Below, one piece after another: positions 42,943 to 51,511 of a stretch of DNA of 64,000 nucleotides; position 1 is the stretch's first letter, and each line of letters starts with the position of its first letter. Source of the DNA: Ulvibacterium marinum (GTDB taxonomy: Bacteria; Bacteroidota; Bacteroidia; Flavobacteriales; Flavobacteriaceae). Made by a program: the position numbers and the translations under genes. The notes beneath the pieces were generated by a model. The model saw only the letters and a program-made list of their open reading frames with translations. It was not told the DNA's origin and did not search any database. The stretch is taken from the NCBI RefSeq assembly GCF_003626755.1, contig NZ_RBCJ01000001.1, positions 186,001 through 250,000 on the forward strand, written 5' to 3'.

Positions 42943-44113
42943 TTTTGCACCTACAGTAAAAAGCCACAGAAAACGGCCAACTTCAAATTCGGAAGGGCCA
43001 TGTCCAATTAACAAGATTGGTTGCATTTTAATTTTTTGCTTGATATCCATAAGTCCCTTTTCTTTCTCCCAAACCCAGAAAGGAGTGTGGCTTACGGATG
43101 TGGCCAGCCAAGCTCTGGATTCCAAGGAAGGTATTCAAGAAGTAGTGTGGCGTTGTAAGACCTATGGCATTCACCAAGTTTATGTGGTCGTATGGAACAG
43201 AGGTCACACACTTTACCCCAGTGAAGTTATGCAAAGGGAATTTGGGAAAAAGGTCTCTCCTAGATTTGCCGACAAAGATATTTTACAAGAACTGATAGAC
43301 ATTGCACATGCCGAAGGACTAAAAGTGCATGCCTGGTTCGAGTTTGGATTTTCCAGCAGTTACCAAGAAGAGGATGGTGGACATATCCTTAGGACAAGGC
43401 CCGAGTGGAAAGCTTTGGATAATGAGGGCAAGCTGGTCTCAAAAAATGGTTTCCAGTGGATGAATGCCTTTGACCCAGAAGTACAGGATTTTCTACTTTC
43501 CCTAATTTCCGAAGTTGTAGAAAACTATGATATTGACGGTATTCAAGGCGATGACCGCCTACCGGCCAACCCTTCTACCGCAGGGTATGATGAACTCACC
43601 ATCTCCTTGTACAAAAAAGAGCACAATGGCCAAGCACCTCCCCAAGATTATAAAGATCCGGATTGGGTCGATTGGCGTGCCAAACGGTTGAATCTTTTTG
43701 CCAAAAGAATCTATGAGACGGTAAAAATCCTAAAGTCGGATATCGTGGTGACTATGGCCCCTAGTATCTTTCCTTGGAGCAAGGAAGAATATCTACAAGA
43801 TTGGCCGACTTGGGTCCAAAACGGCTGGGTAGATGCCATTATCCCACAGGTATATCGTTATAACCTCAAAGCCTACACCACCACTCTAGATGCCAATTTG
43901 GAATTCATGCCCAAAAATCGGGAAACCGAACTAATACCTGGGGTACTCTTAAAAGTAGGCGACTACGTACCTTCAAAACGATTTTTGAGGAAAATGATAA
44001 AAACCAATCGCAAACGGGGCCTGGATAGTGAGGTCTTTTTCTTTTATGAGGGATTAAAGGAACACGAGCGGTTTTTTAGTAAATTATACCCTAAACTAAA
44101 TGTAAAGCAGTAG
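42932..44113 (+). CDS. Secreted GH10-like (GHL10) glycoside hydrolase domain protein
   Basis: From the ATG at 42932 the product is 393 residues; a basic stretch is followed by INKIGCILIFCLISISPFSFSQ, a signal peptide, so it should be secreted. The catalytic-type barrel has VWRCKTYGIHQVYVVVWNRG, LKVHAWFEFGF, YDIDGIQGDDRLP, VTMAPSIFPW and GWVDAIIPQVYRY, the GHL10 (PF02638-like) signature with the DDR motif. The family hydrolyses glycans but its specificity is mostly unknown. An earlier GTG at 42866 lies deep in the AGE gene and is rejected. The gene overlaps its neighbours at both ends, so the run is one operon. Confidence 0.85.
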   Translation: MASSFAPTVKSHRKRPTSNSEGPCPINKIGCILIFCLISISPFSFSQTQKGVWLTDVASQALDSKEGIQEVVWRCKTYGIHQVYVVVWNRGHTLYPSEVMQREFGKKVSPRFADKDILQELIDIAHAEGLKVHAWFEFGFSSSYQEEDGGHILRTRPEWKALDNEGKLVSKNGFQWMNAFDPEVQDFLLSLISEVVENYDIDGIQGDDRLPANPSTAGYDELTISLYKKEHNGQAPPQDYKDPDWVDWRAKRLNLFAKRIYETVKILKSDIVVTMAPSIFPWSKEEYLQDWPTWVQNGWVDAIIPQVYRYNLKAYTTTLDANLEFMPKNRETELIPGVLLKVGDYVPSKRFLRKMIKTNRKRGLDSEVFFFYEGLKEHERFFSKLYPKLNVKQ

Positions 44114-45477
44114 TGACATTCAAATTAAAACTATTACTAAAATACAGCACGAGCCTATACTTTTTATTCCTAACGGTATTTTTTGTTTCAGGGCAGAAAA
44201 AAGTGTCGAAAAAACCCAATGTCATCCTAATTTTGACGGATGACCAAGGTTGGGCCGATGTCAACTGTTATGGCTCCAAGGACCTCCATACGCCCAATAT
44301 GGATAAACTGGCGCATGAGGGCGTAAGATTCACGCAGTTCTATGCAGCTGCTTCCGTATGCTCCCCATCCAGGGCCTCTATGTTGACCGGGATGAATCCA
44401 CATGCCGCGGGTCTACCTGGGAATGCTTCCTCTACCAAGGGCGAGACAGGCATGCCAACCGACCGTTTTACCTTGGCCGAAATGATGAAACAAGCCGGTT
44501 ATGCTACAGGTCATGTGGGGAAATGGCATTTAGGCTATACTCCGGAGACCATGCCCAATGGGCAGGGATTTGATTACTCCTATGGCCATATGGGAGGATG
44601 CATCGATAACTATTCCCATTTCTTCTATTGGCATGGTCCCAATCGCCATGATCTTTGGGAAAATGGTAAGGAAATCTGGGCCGATGGAAAATATTTTCCT
44701 GATTTGATGGCAACCCAAGCAGAAGCCTTTATCGATCAACATAGCATGGAGCCCTTTTTCTTATACTATGCCATTAATCTTCCCCACTATCCGTTACAAC
44801 CTGATGAAAAATGGCGTGCGTATTACAAAGACCTGGATTCCCCTCGAAAAGAATATGCGGCATTCGTATCCACCATTGATGAGCGAATCGGAAAACTCCT
44901 TAAAAAACTGGACGCCCTGGGTCTACGAGAAAATACGGTTATAATTTTTCAATCGGACCATGGATACTCCAAGGAAGAACGCACCTTTGGCGGTGGCGGC
45001 AGTGCTGGCCCGTTCCGAGGGGCAAAATTTAGTTTATTCGAAGGCGGTATTCGTGTCCCGGCCATCATCAGCTGGAAAGGACATTTACCGGAAAACGTAA
45101 GCAGAAATCAAATGGCCCTTAATATTGATTGGTTTCCGACCATAGCGGAACTCTGTGGTATAGCTACGCCTTCCAATTTAGAAGGAAAAAGCCTTGTGCC
45201 CATTCTCAAAAACAATGATATACCTTCCAAACACCAAACCTTTATCTGGCAGAATAATGGATCATGGGCCGTACGCAAAAATGATTGGAAACTGATAGGC
45301 GACCCTTGGGATAGTTCTGATAAGGGAAGGCTTGACCCTGAAAAAGACAAACTTTTTCTAACCAATATGGCTATGGATTCTACGGAAATGACCAATCTGT
45401 CCGCTAAATACCCAGAAAAAGTAGCCGAATTACTGGCCGAATATACCCATTGGCCCTATTCAAAATTAGAGCAATAA
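44113..45477 (+). CDS. Exported formylglycine-type sulfatase
   Basis: The 454-residue protein starts at a GTG overlapping the previous stop (TAGTG) and has a leader of about 27 residues ending VFFVSGQ. PNVILILTDDQGWADVNCYG supplies the calcium-binding Asp pair. CSPSRASMLTG carries Cys83, which becomes the catalytic formylglycine if a maturase is present. GKWHLGY and FQSDHGYSKEE complete the active site. It would remove sulfate esters from a sugar in the periplasm. No maturase gene is in the window, so one must lie elsewhere. The cluster therefore acts on a sulfated glycan or sugar. Confidence 0.92.
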   Translation: MTFKLKLLLKYSTSLYFLFLTVFFVSGQKKVSKKPNVILILTDDQGWADVNCYGSKDLHTPNMDKLAHEGVRFTQFYAAASVCSPSRASMLTGMNPHAAGLPGNASSTKGETGMPTDRFTLAEMMKQAGYATGHVGKWHLGYTPETMPNGQGFDYSYGHMGGCIDNYSHFFYWHGPNRHDLWENGKEIWADGKYFPDLMATQAEAFIDQHSMEPFFLYYAINLPHYPLQPDEKWRAYYKDLDSPRKEYAAFVSTIDERIGKLLKKLDALGLRENTVIIFQSDHGYSKEERTFGGGGSAGPFRGAKFSLFEGGIRVPAIISWKGHLPENVSRNQMALNIDWFPTIAELCGIATPSNLEGKSLVPILKNNDIPSKHQTFIWQNNGSWAVRKNDWKLIGDPWDSSDKGRLDPEKDKLFLTNMAMDSTEMTNLSAKYPEKVAELLAEYTHWPYSKLEQ

Positions 45478-47334
45478 ATGAAATCCCGCGAAACCATGAA
45501 ATTAAGAATTACCTCCTTCCTTTTCTTTTGGTTGCTTACCGCCTATGCACAAAATCAAGTGGATATTGTAATTATTGGTGGCGGTGCCGGGGGTACCTCT
45601 GCCGGTATCCAAGCGGCCCGTATGGGGACAAAAGTTCAGGTTATCGAAACGACACCCTGGCTCGGAGGAATGCTTACATCTGCCGGAGTTTCCGCCATTG
45701 ATGGCAATCATGAGATGCCATCGGGCATTTGGGGAGAGTTTCGCCAAAAATTAAGGAATCACTACGGTGGTGCCAAAGCTTTGGCCACGGGTTGGGTGAG
45801 CCACACCTTATTTGAACCTTCGGTAGGAAATCAAATCCTACAGGAAATGGCCGATATTCCTAATCTGGATATCGCCTTTAATGCCCAATATACCGATGTC
45901 AAAAAAGAAGGGGAGGGCTGGAAGGTGACCTATGTCCAAAATGGAAAAACATATACGACCCACGCCAAAATCTTAATCGACGCTACCGAGATTGGGGAAC
46001 TTTTACCTATGGTTGGGGCCGACTTTCGTTTAGGGATGGACTCCAAAGGCGATACCGGCGAAAAGGAAGCTCCAGAAACGGCCAATAGCATTGTCCAAGA
46101 TTTGACCTATGTTCTGATTTTGGAGGACACTGGCAGTGCCCGGGGAAGGCGCGGTCTGGTGAAAAAGCCAAAAAACTACGACCCGAAAAATTATGAATGT
46201 GCTTGTAAACGTGAGGATGGCGAAATGTTCGGGGGAGTATCCAACTGTCAACAAATGCTGGATTATGGTAAACTTCCCAATAACAAATACATGATGAACT
46301 GGCCCAATTGCGGCAATGACTTTTATATTAATTGGCCCGAATTGACTTCCCAACAACGAAAGGAAAGATTGAGAGAGGCAAAGCAATTTACCCAAGGCTT
46401 TGTGTATTATATTCAAAATGAACTAGGTTTCAAAAATCTTCGGGTCGCCAAAGAATTCCCGACCAAAGATAATTTCCCTATGATACCCTACGACCGTGAG
46501 GCGCGAAGGGTAAAAGGAAAGGTCTTTTTAACCGTAGATCATGTGGAAAGGCCGTATGATTTTACTTTATACCGTACCGGAGTTGCCGTAGGCGATTACC
46601 CCATAGACCACCATCATGATAAGAATCCCGACGCCCCTGAAATTGATTTTATCAATATCAAAGTGCCCAGCTACAACGTGCCTTTGGGCAGTTTGGTCCC
46701 GGCCGATCTGGAAAACTTTATCGTAGCCGAAAAGAACATTAGCGTTTCCAACATCGTAAATGGCGCTACGCGCCTTCAGCCCGTGGTGTTGGGTATTGGA
46801 CAAGCGGCAGGCGCCTTGGCAGCGACCGCAATAATGGAGAACCAACAGCCTTCACAAGTATCCATCCGGCAAGTGCAAAATGCCCTATTGAAAAGCAAGG
46901 CTTATGTAATGCCGTTTATTGATATGCAGAGCAATGATTCCGCTTTTGCCAAAATGCAACGTATGGGAGCTACCGGGATTTTAAAAGGGGTTGGCGTACC
47001 CTATAAATGGGCCAACCAAACTTGGTTTTACCCGGAACGCATCGTTTCCCAGTACGAATTAAAACAAGGGTTACTCCCCTATTATCCCGAAATAGAAAAA
47101 ATACATGCCTCGGGAGCAGGCACTACACCCAAATTTGTTCAGCAACTTGTTGAAAAAATAAAACCAGATTATCCTTGGGGTTCAGTCCAAAACCAGTGGG
47201 AATCTTGGGATTTCCATCAAGAATACAATGAAAATGTAGAGCTTACCCGAAGAAGTATAAGTATTCTTATAGATAGAACTTTAAATCCATTTGCTTTGGA
47301 AGTCGATTTTGTAGGCCAACTCATTTCAAATTGA
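45478..47334 (+). CDS. Exported FAD-dependent oxidoreductase
   Basis: The 618-residue protein has a leader (LRITSFLFFWLLTAYAQ), then the dinucleotide-binding loop DIVIIGGGAGGTSAGIQAARMG and WLGGMLTSAGVSAIDGNHEMPSG, the pattern of FAD_oxidored (PF12831) enzymes found in Bacteroidota sugar clusters. RLQPVVLGIGQAAGALAATAI near residue 440 closes the FAD domain. The last 120 residues form a separate helical domain. It should act on a sugar or sugar acid outside the cytoplasm. It starts right at the sulfatase stop codon and ends the plus-strand run; the next operon faces it. Confidence 0.87.
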   Translation: MKSRETMKLRITSFLFFWLLTAYAQNQVDIVIIGGGAGGTSAGIQAARMGTKVQVIETTPWLGGMLTSAGVSAIDGNHEMPSGIWGEFRQKLRNHYGGAKALATGWVSHTLFEPSVGNQILQEMADIPNLDIAFNAQYTDVKKEGEGWKVTYVQNGKTYTTHAKILIDATEIGELLPMVGADFRLGMDSKGDTGEKEAPETANSIVQDLTYVLILEDTGSARGRRGLVKKPKNYDPKNYECACKREDGEMFGGVSNCQQMLDYGKLPNNKYMMNWPNCGNDFYINWPELTSQQRKERLREAKQFTQGFVYYIQNELGFKNLRVAKEFPTKDNFPMIPYDREARRVKGKVFLTVDHVERPYDFTLYRTGVAVGDYPIDHHHDKNPDAPEIDFINIKVPSYNVPLGSLVPADLENFIVAEKNISVSNIVNGATRLQPVVLGIGQAAGALAATAIMENQQPSQVSIRQVQNALLKSKAYVMPFIDMQSNDSAFAKMQRMGATGILKGVGVPYKWANQTWFYPERIVSQYELKQGLLPYYPEIEKIHASGAGTTPKFVQQLVEKIKPDYPWGSVQNQWESWDFHQEYNENVELTRRSISILIDRTLNPFALEVDFVGQLISN

Positions 47335-47335
47335 G

Positions 47336-48172
47336 TTAATCCGTATCTATTGACTTGGATTTCTCATTGACAAAATTCAACAACAAAGGAATGGCGGGAT
47401 ACACCATATTATGACCATAGCCATCCAATTCCATGAGTTCTATATCCGGGTGTTCCACTACTTTCATCATTCTATAGAAATAGGCATTTTCCTCATAACG
47501 ACCCAATAGTTCCAATTTGCGATTACCCGTAATCAATAACATTGGTGAAGCGTCCTTTCGAACATGGAACAGTGGAGCGTAGGTGTCTATAATTGGTTGT
47601 GTACCATCAATCCCCATTTCCTTTCTAATTGTAAAATGGGTAATGGTATGTCCGCTAAAAGGAATCAACCCCGCAATATCGTTTGCATCGACTCCATGTT
47701 TTTCGAGATATTGCTTATCGAGCCCAACCATACTCGCCAGATAGCCTCCCGCGGAATGCCCGGTAATGAAAATCTTTTCGGGATTCCCATTATACCGCTC
47801 AATGTTTTTGAATGTCCACGCCACTGCTGTAGCCGTATCTTCAATATATACCGGATGTTTAACTTTGGGGTGCATCCTATAGTTCACCGTTACAACAGCC
47901 ACGCCTTTTTCCAATAAACCTTCAGGAATATGTTTCTCACCAAATTCCAGTCCCCCACCATGAAACCAAACAACTGTGGAAACGTTGGTTGTGTCCTTGG
48001 GAAAGTACACATCCAGCTTACAACGTTCCTTTATATATGCGTCGGAGGCCCGTGTTTCTAAATCATAATAGGGTATATCCTTCTCAAGGACATGGGTAAC
48101 CTTTTGCGCGAATACATAGGATCCGCACAGGATAAGAATAAAAGTCTGTATTTGAAATAGGCTCCTTATCAA
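47336..48172 (-). CDS. Secreted alpha/beta hydrolase (esterase type)
   Basis: The 278-residue protein has a signal peptide (FQIQTFILILCGSYVFAQ). VVWFHGGGLEFGEKH is the oxyanion hole, FITGHSAGGYLASMVGL holds the nucleophile Ser, and ELDGYGHNMVYP the catalytic His, so it belongs to the HSL-like esterases. It may remove acyl groups from a sugar or lactone in the periplasm. Its start overlaps the stop of the RidA gene by four bases, and it is the last gene of the operon read leftward from 55.7 kb. Confidence 0.88.
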   Translation of the reverse strand: MIRSLFQIQTFILILCGSYVFAQKVTHVLEKDIPYYDLETRASDAYIKERCKLDVYFPKDTTNVSTVVWFHGGGLEFGEKHIPEGLLEKGVAVVTVNYRMHPKVKHPVYIEDTATAVAWTFKNIERYNGNPEKIFITGHSAGGYLASMVGLDKQYLEKHGVDANDIAGLIPFSGHTITHFTIRKEMGIDGTQPIIDTYAPLFHVRKDASPMLLITGNRKLELLGRYEENAYFYRMMKVVEHPDIELMELDGYGHNMVYPAIPLLLNFVNEKSKSIDTD

Positions 48173-48747
48173 TCGTACACTTCAACGATCATCTCCACCT
48201 CTATAGCAATATCACTTGGTAAAGCTCCCATACCCACAGCTGCCCTGGCGTGTTTGCCGTTTTCTCCAAAAACAGCTACCATTAAATCGGAATACCCGTT
48301 TACTACCTTGGGCTGGTCGGTAAAATCAGGGGTACTGTTGACCATACCCAATACTTTTACGATGCGCTTTACCTTATTTAGATTGCCCAATTCCGCCTTA
48401 AGCACGGAAAGTTGGTTGATTCCTGTAATACGTGCGGCTTCATAACCTTCTTCTATAGTCAGGTTGCCTCCTAATTTTCCGGTAATGTTCTCACCATCCG
48501 GCTTTAATGGGCCTTTGCCCGCTAAAAAAATCAGATTTCCCGTCCGTACGGCATTTACGTAATTGGCTACTGGAGCAGAAGGCGTGCTAAGCTCAATGCC
48601 CAATTCAGATAGCTTTGCCTCCGGATCATAACCATCCGGCACCGTATTTTCTATCTTAGTTTCGGTTTCAGCGTCTTGCTTGTTTTCATGAACCGTTTGA
48701 CAAGAAATAATTAAGAGCAGGGCGGCGGCGGATAAAACTATTTTCAT
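48169..48747 (-). CDS. RidA/YjgF-family lipoprotein
   Basis: The 192-residue protein begins MKIVLSAAALLLIISC, a lipobox leader. Residues from about 55 to the end are a RidA domain: NLIFLAGKGPLKPDGE, EGYEAARITGINQLSVL and HARAAVGMGALPSDIAIEVEMI, with the Arg that holds the imine-derived carboxylate still present. RidA proteins hydrolyse reactive 2-aminoacrylate and related imines formed by PLP enzymes. Export as a lipoprotein is unusual and matches the exported PLP enzyme encoded immediately upstream, 23 bases away. Confidence 0.87.
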   Translation of the reverse strand: MKIVLSAAALLLIISCQTVHENKQDAETETKIENTVPDGYDPEAKLSELGIELSTPSAPVANYVNAVRTGNLIFLAGKGPLKPDGENITGKLGGNLTIEEGYEAARITGINQLSVLKAELGNLNKVKRIVKVLGMVNSTPDFTDQPKVVNGYSDLMVAVFGENGKHARAAVGMGALPSDIAIEVEMIVEVYD

Positions 48748-48770
48748 TTTAGGTTTTTTAAAAGTTAATT

Positions 48771-49985
48771 CTAAGCATTCTCCAGGATTTCCTTAACACG
48801 GACAGCTACAATGCGTTCTTGTCCGGGCTCCATCATCCAAGTAGTGATTCCCACTTCTTCTTTGTTCCCAACGGTCTCAATGGAAGGATGTCCATCGCGA
48901 AGTTTTTTCCTCATTTCATCCTTTGAGATTTTCACCACATTTTCATCCCATCGTATTCTTAGACTGGGTACATGATTGGCATGTGGCGGAACATGAATTT
49001 CAGTTTCTACTCCCTTTACGGATTTGGCATTATCACTGATCAATTTAATCTGGTCTTCCCAAAGTTGCCATTCCTTTTTATGGTCCTTGGCCAAATAAAG
49101 TTCCAAGGCCACCAACATCCCCAAAACCTCTTCTTTATTAACTTTCATCCCTCGGGCAATGGTTGTACCTCTAGGCGGGGTATGCATACGGGCAGCTTCT
49201 ATATATTTTCTCTTGCCCAGTAATAACCCTGCACTTTGAGGCCCTCGGATGCCTTTACCTCCCGAAAATGCTACCAGGTCAAAACCCATTTTGGTAAATT
49301 TAAAAAGGTTCTCCACCGGTGGAACATCTGCCGCACAATCAATAAAGGTAGGGATGTTATGCTTTTTCCCCAAAGCAATAAACTCCTCTTGTTTTATTTC
49401 CCCTTGCTCTGTGTTAGCGTTCAAAAACCAGAGCATGGCCGTTTTTTTAGAGATGGCCTTTTCCAATTCCTTGGCCGTCTTTACCCTGATCAGTTTTGCA
49501 CCGGTATTGGTCAAGGCCTGGGTATATCCTATGTTATGGGATTCCTGAAGGATGACCTCATTTTTCATGCCCTCCGTATTGGGCAATTGCTTCACCTTTT
49601 CTTGATCCGTTCCACATAGCACGCCAGCCATTCCAATGCTCATGGCGCCAAAACAACCTGATGATACCGTGGCATATTCACAATTCAATAATTGAGCGAT
49701 ACGCTCCCCAACCTTATCCTGTAATTCATCCAGGTTAACGTAGTCCGATGTACCATAGGTAATGGCATCGGTAACCTCTTTTGGCATCAATGATCCGGTC
49801 ATTGAAGTGTAGGTTCCCGCTGCATTTATAAAGGTCCGTATTCCCAATTCCTTAAAGAAGTCCCTGGATAAAGGTTTAACAACGGTTTCCTCCAACACTT
49901 TTGCCCTTAGCAATTCAGGTCCTAATAAGCCCCCGACCAAAGGAAGGGCGGATAACGTTTTCAATACTTTTCTTCTACTACTCAT
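48771..49985 (-). CDS. Tat-exported SelA-like PLP-dependent enzyme (amino-sugar-acid ammonia-lyase-like)
   Basis: The 404-residue protein opens MSSRRKVLKTLSALPLVGGL, a Tat leader. The rest is a fold type I PLP enzyme of the SelA-like/DgaE group: GIRTFINAAGTYTSMTGSLMP, VSSGCFGAMSIGMAGVLCG, TFIDCAADVPPVENLF and FSGGKGIRGPQSAGLLLG, where Lys244 should bind PLP. Relatives include D-glucosaminate-6-phosphate ammonia-lyase. Such enzymes often sit with an amidohydrolase of the kind encoded at 52651, as here. Export through Tat with PLP already bound would put an ammonia-lyase in the periplasm, which is rare. The substrate is inferred, not shown. Confidence 0.87.
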   Translation of the reverse strand: MSSRRKVLKTLSALPLVGGLLGPELLRAKVLEETVVKPLSRDFFKELGIRTFINAAGTYTSMTGSLMPKEVTDAITYGTSDYVNLDELQDKVGERIAQLLNCEYATVSSGCFGAMSIGMAGVLCGTDQEKVKQLPNTEGMKNEVILQESHNIGYTQALTNTGAKLIRVKTAKELEKAISKKTAMLWFLNANTEQGEIKQEEFIALGKKHNIPTFIDCAADVPPVENLFKFTKMGFDLVAFSGGKGIRGPQSAGLLLGKRKYIEAARMHTPPRGTTIARGMKVNKEEVLGMLVALELYLAKDHKKEWQLWEDQIKLISDNAKSVKGVETEIHVPPHANHVPSLRIRWDENVVKISKDEMRKKLRDGHPSIETVGNKEEVGITTWMMEPGQERIVAVRVKEILENA

Positions 49986-49998
49986 AATTTCTTTTTAT

Positions 49999-50475
49999 TT
50001 AGTCCACTGCCGCTATACAGTCCATCTCTACTAGCGACTTACCGGGAACACCTCCATAAGTGGCAACCGTAGTCCGAACTGGCGGATTCTTTCCGAAACG
50101 TCCTCGGAATACCTCGTTCATACCCTTATAATCATGAAGATCCGCGAGATAAACGTTTACCTTCAATACTTTTTCCATAGAGGAACCATTTCGTTCCAGT
50201 TCCTTCTGTAATTCCTGTAGCACTATCTCAGTATGTGCTTTGATTTCAAAAGGTTCAACATGTGCCCCTTTTCCGGCAATGTACAGTGTATTTCCATGTT
50301 TTACAGCTCCAGAAAAAAGTGGAATATCCTGATCGGTCACAATATCGCCTACCACCTCTTTTTTTGCCTTTGTATTCTTATCCATTGCGTTAACCGTGCC
50401 TATGCCGAAAAGTGCGGCAATACCCATTCCCATTTTCTTAAAGGATGCTCTTCGCGTTGTCTTTTTGTTCGTCAT
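49999..50475 (-). CDS. Tat-exported RidA-family protein
   Basis: The 158-residue protein starts MTNKKTTRRASFKKMGMGIA, a twin-arginine leader followed by AALFGIGTVNA. The RidA domain has LYIAGKGAHVEPFEIKAHTEIVLQ, VLKVNVYLADLHDYKGMNEVF and PPVRTTVATYGGVPGKSLVEMDCIA, with the key Arg kept. It is a second, distinct exported RidA and lies 13 bases upstream of the SelA-like gene, so the PLP enzyme is flanked by RidA genes on both sides. Confidence 0.87.
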   Translation of the reverse strand: MTNKKTTRRASFKKMGMGIAALFGIGTVNAMDKNTKAKKEVVGDIVTDQDIPLFSGAVKHGNTLYIAGKGAHVEPFEIKAHTEIVLQELQKELERNGSSMEKVLKVNVYLADLHDYKGMNEVFRGRFGKNPPVRTTVATYGGVPGKSLVEMDCIAAVD

Positions 50476-50593
50476 AATTCTGTCTTTTATTTAGTTAATT
50501 CAAGATGAAGGAGGGATAACCACCCTATTTCAATTTATTGCCAGGATACCCCCTCTTCTATCAAGGAAAGGGACTTCCTTTAATTATTAGTAT

Positions 50594-51511
50594 TTACCAA
50601 GTACGTTTTTTCAACAATTCCTGTATCTGCTCTTTGGGTACGGGGAGTTCATCCATGTGACTTTTGAGCCACTGCGAAAAATCCTTTTCTATCTCATCAG
50701 TCCATTTGCTATCAATTTGTCCCGGTGTATACTTCCCTTCCTTAAGCCTACCGATTCCGAACAAATCCCGTAAACGTACGACTTCTGAGGTGACCACTAT
50801 TTTTTCAGCTAGATGGGCCGGTATAAAAACAACCCCCTCCTTTTTGGCCAAGACAATATCACCGGGTAGTACCGTAGCCGCTCCAATACGGATAGGAGAA
50901 TTGATACTTTCCAGCATTACCTCCTGCAAGAACGATGGATGCCAACCCCTTACAAAGGCGTTGAAGCCCTCTATTTCGGATAGCCCTTCCATATCCCGAC
51001 TGGAAGCGTTGAAAACCACTCCATTTTTAGACTTTGCATAAATAGAATTGCCTAAATTGTCGCCGATCAACGTGCCATCCACAATTTTCCCAAAGCCGTC
51101 CGCCACATAGACATCACCTTCTACAAGCATATCAATGGGCCATGAATTTGTATTGCCAATTTGGCCCTCTTCCTTTCCCTTTTTCTTGATTTGATCAGAT
51201 ACATCTGGACGATTGGGCATGTATTGAACGGTAAGGGCACGACCTACGACAGGTACATCGTCATGCAAAGGTTCCCATCCCCCTTCAAATTGATTGTGGT
51301 ATCCCTCATTTCTAAGGGTTCCCCAAGCTTCCTCAATAGTAACGCTTTTCATTCGTTCCAAAACGCTGTTGGGCACTTTTGGTCTCCCATCCTCAAAACG
51401 CTCCCCTTCCCATTGTGGGGTAAGGAATATCATGTAGTCCTTGGAAGCCGTTTGGCCCCAGGTTAGGTTCCCTACCAACAGCATCAGAAATAAAGATTTA
51501 ATCCAATTCAT
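50594..51511 (-). CDS. Secreted RraA-like protein (putative 2-keto-acid aldolase)
   Basis: From the ATG at 51509-51511 the product is 305 residues with a leader MNWIKSLFLMLLVGNLTWGQ. The RraA fold shows PVVGRALTVQYMPNRPD, VYVADGFGKIVDGTLIGDNLGNS and VVFNASSRDMEGLSEIEG; the R-D pair in SSRD is the Mg and substrate site of RraA-type aldolases such as HMG aldolase. RraA folds also occur without aldolase activity. Export is unusual. An upstream in-frame ATG would give a leader without a signal. It overlaps the BASS gene by 14 bases. Confidence 0.85.
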   Translation of the reverse strand: MNWIKSLFLMLLVGNLTWGQTASKDYMIFLTPQWEGERFEDGRPKVPNSVLERMKSVTIEEAWGTLRNEGYHNQFEGGWEPLHDDVPVVGRALTVQYMPNRPDVSDQIKKKGKEEGQIGNTNSWPIDMLVEGDVYVADGFGKIVDGTLIGDNLGNSIYAKSKNGVVFNASSRDMEGLSEIEGFNAFVRGWHPSFLQEVMLESINSPIRIGAATVLPGDIVLAKKEGVVFIPAHLAEKIVVTSEVVRLRDLFGIGRLKEGKYTPGQIDSKWTDEIEKDFSQWLKSHMDELPVPKEQIQELLKKRTW

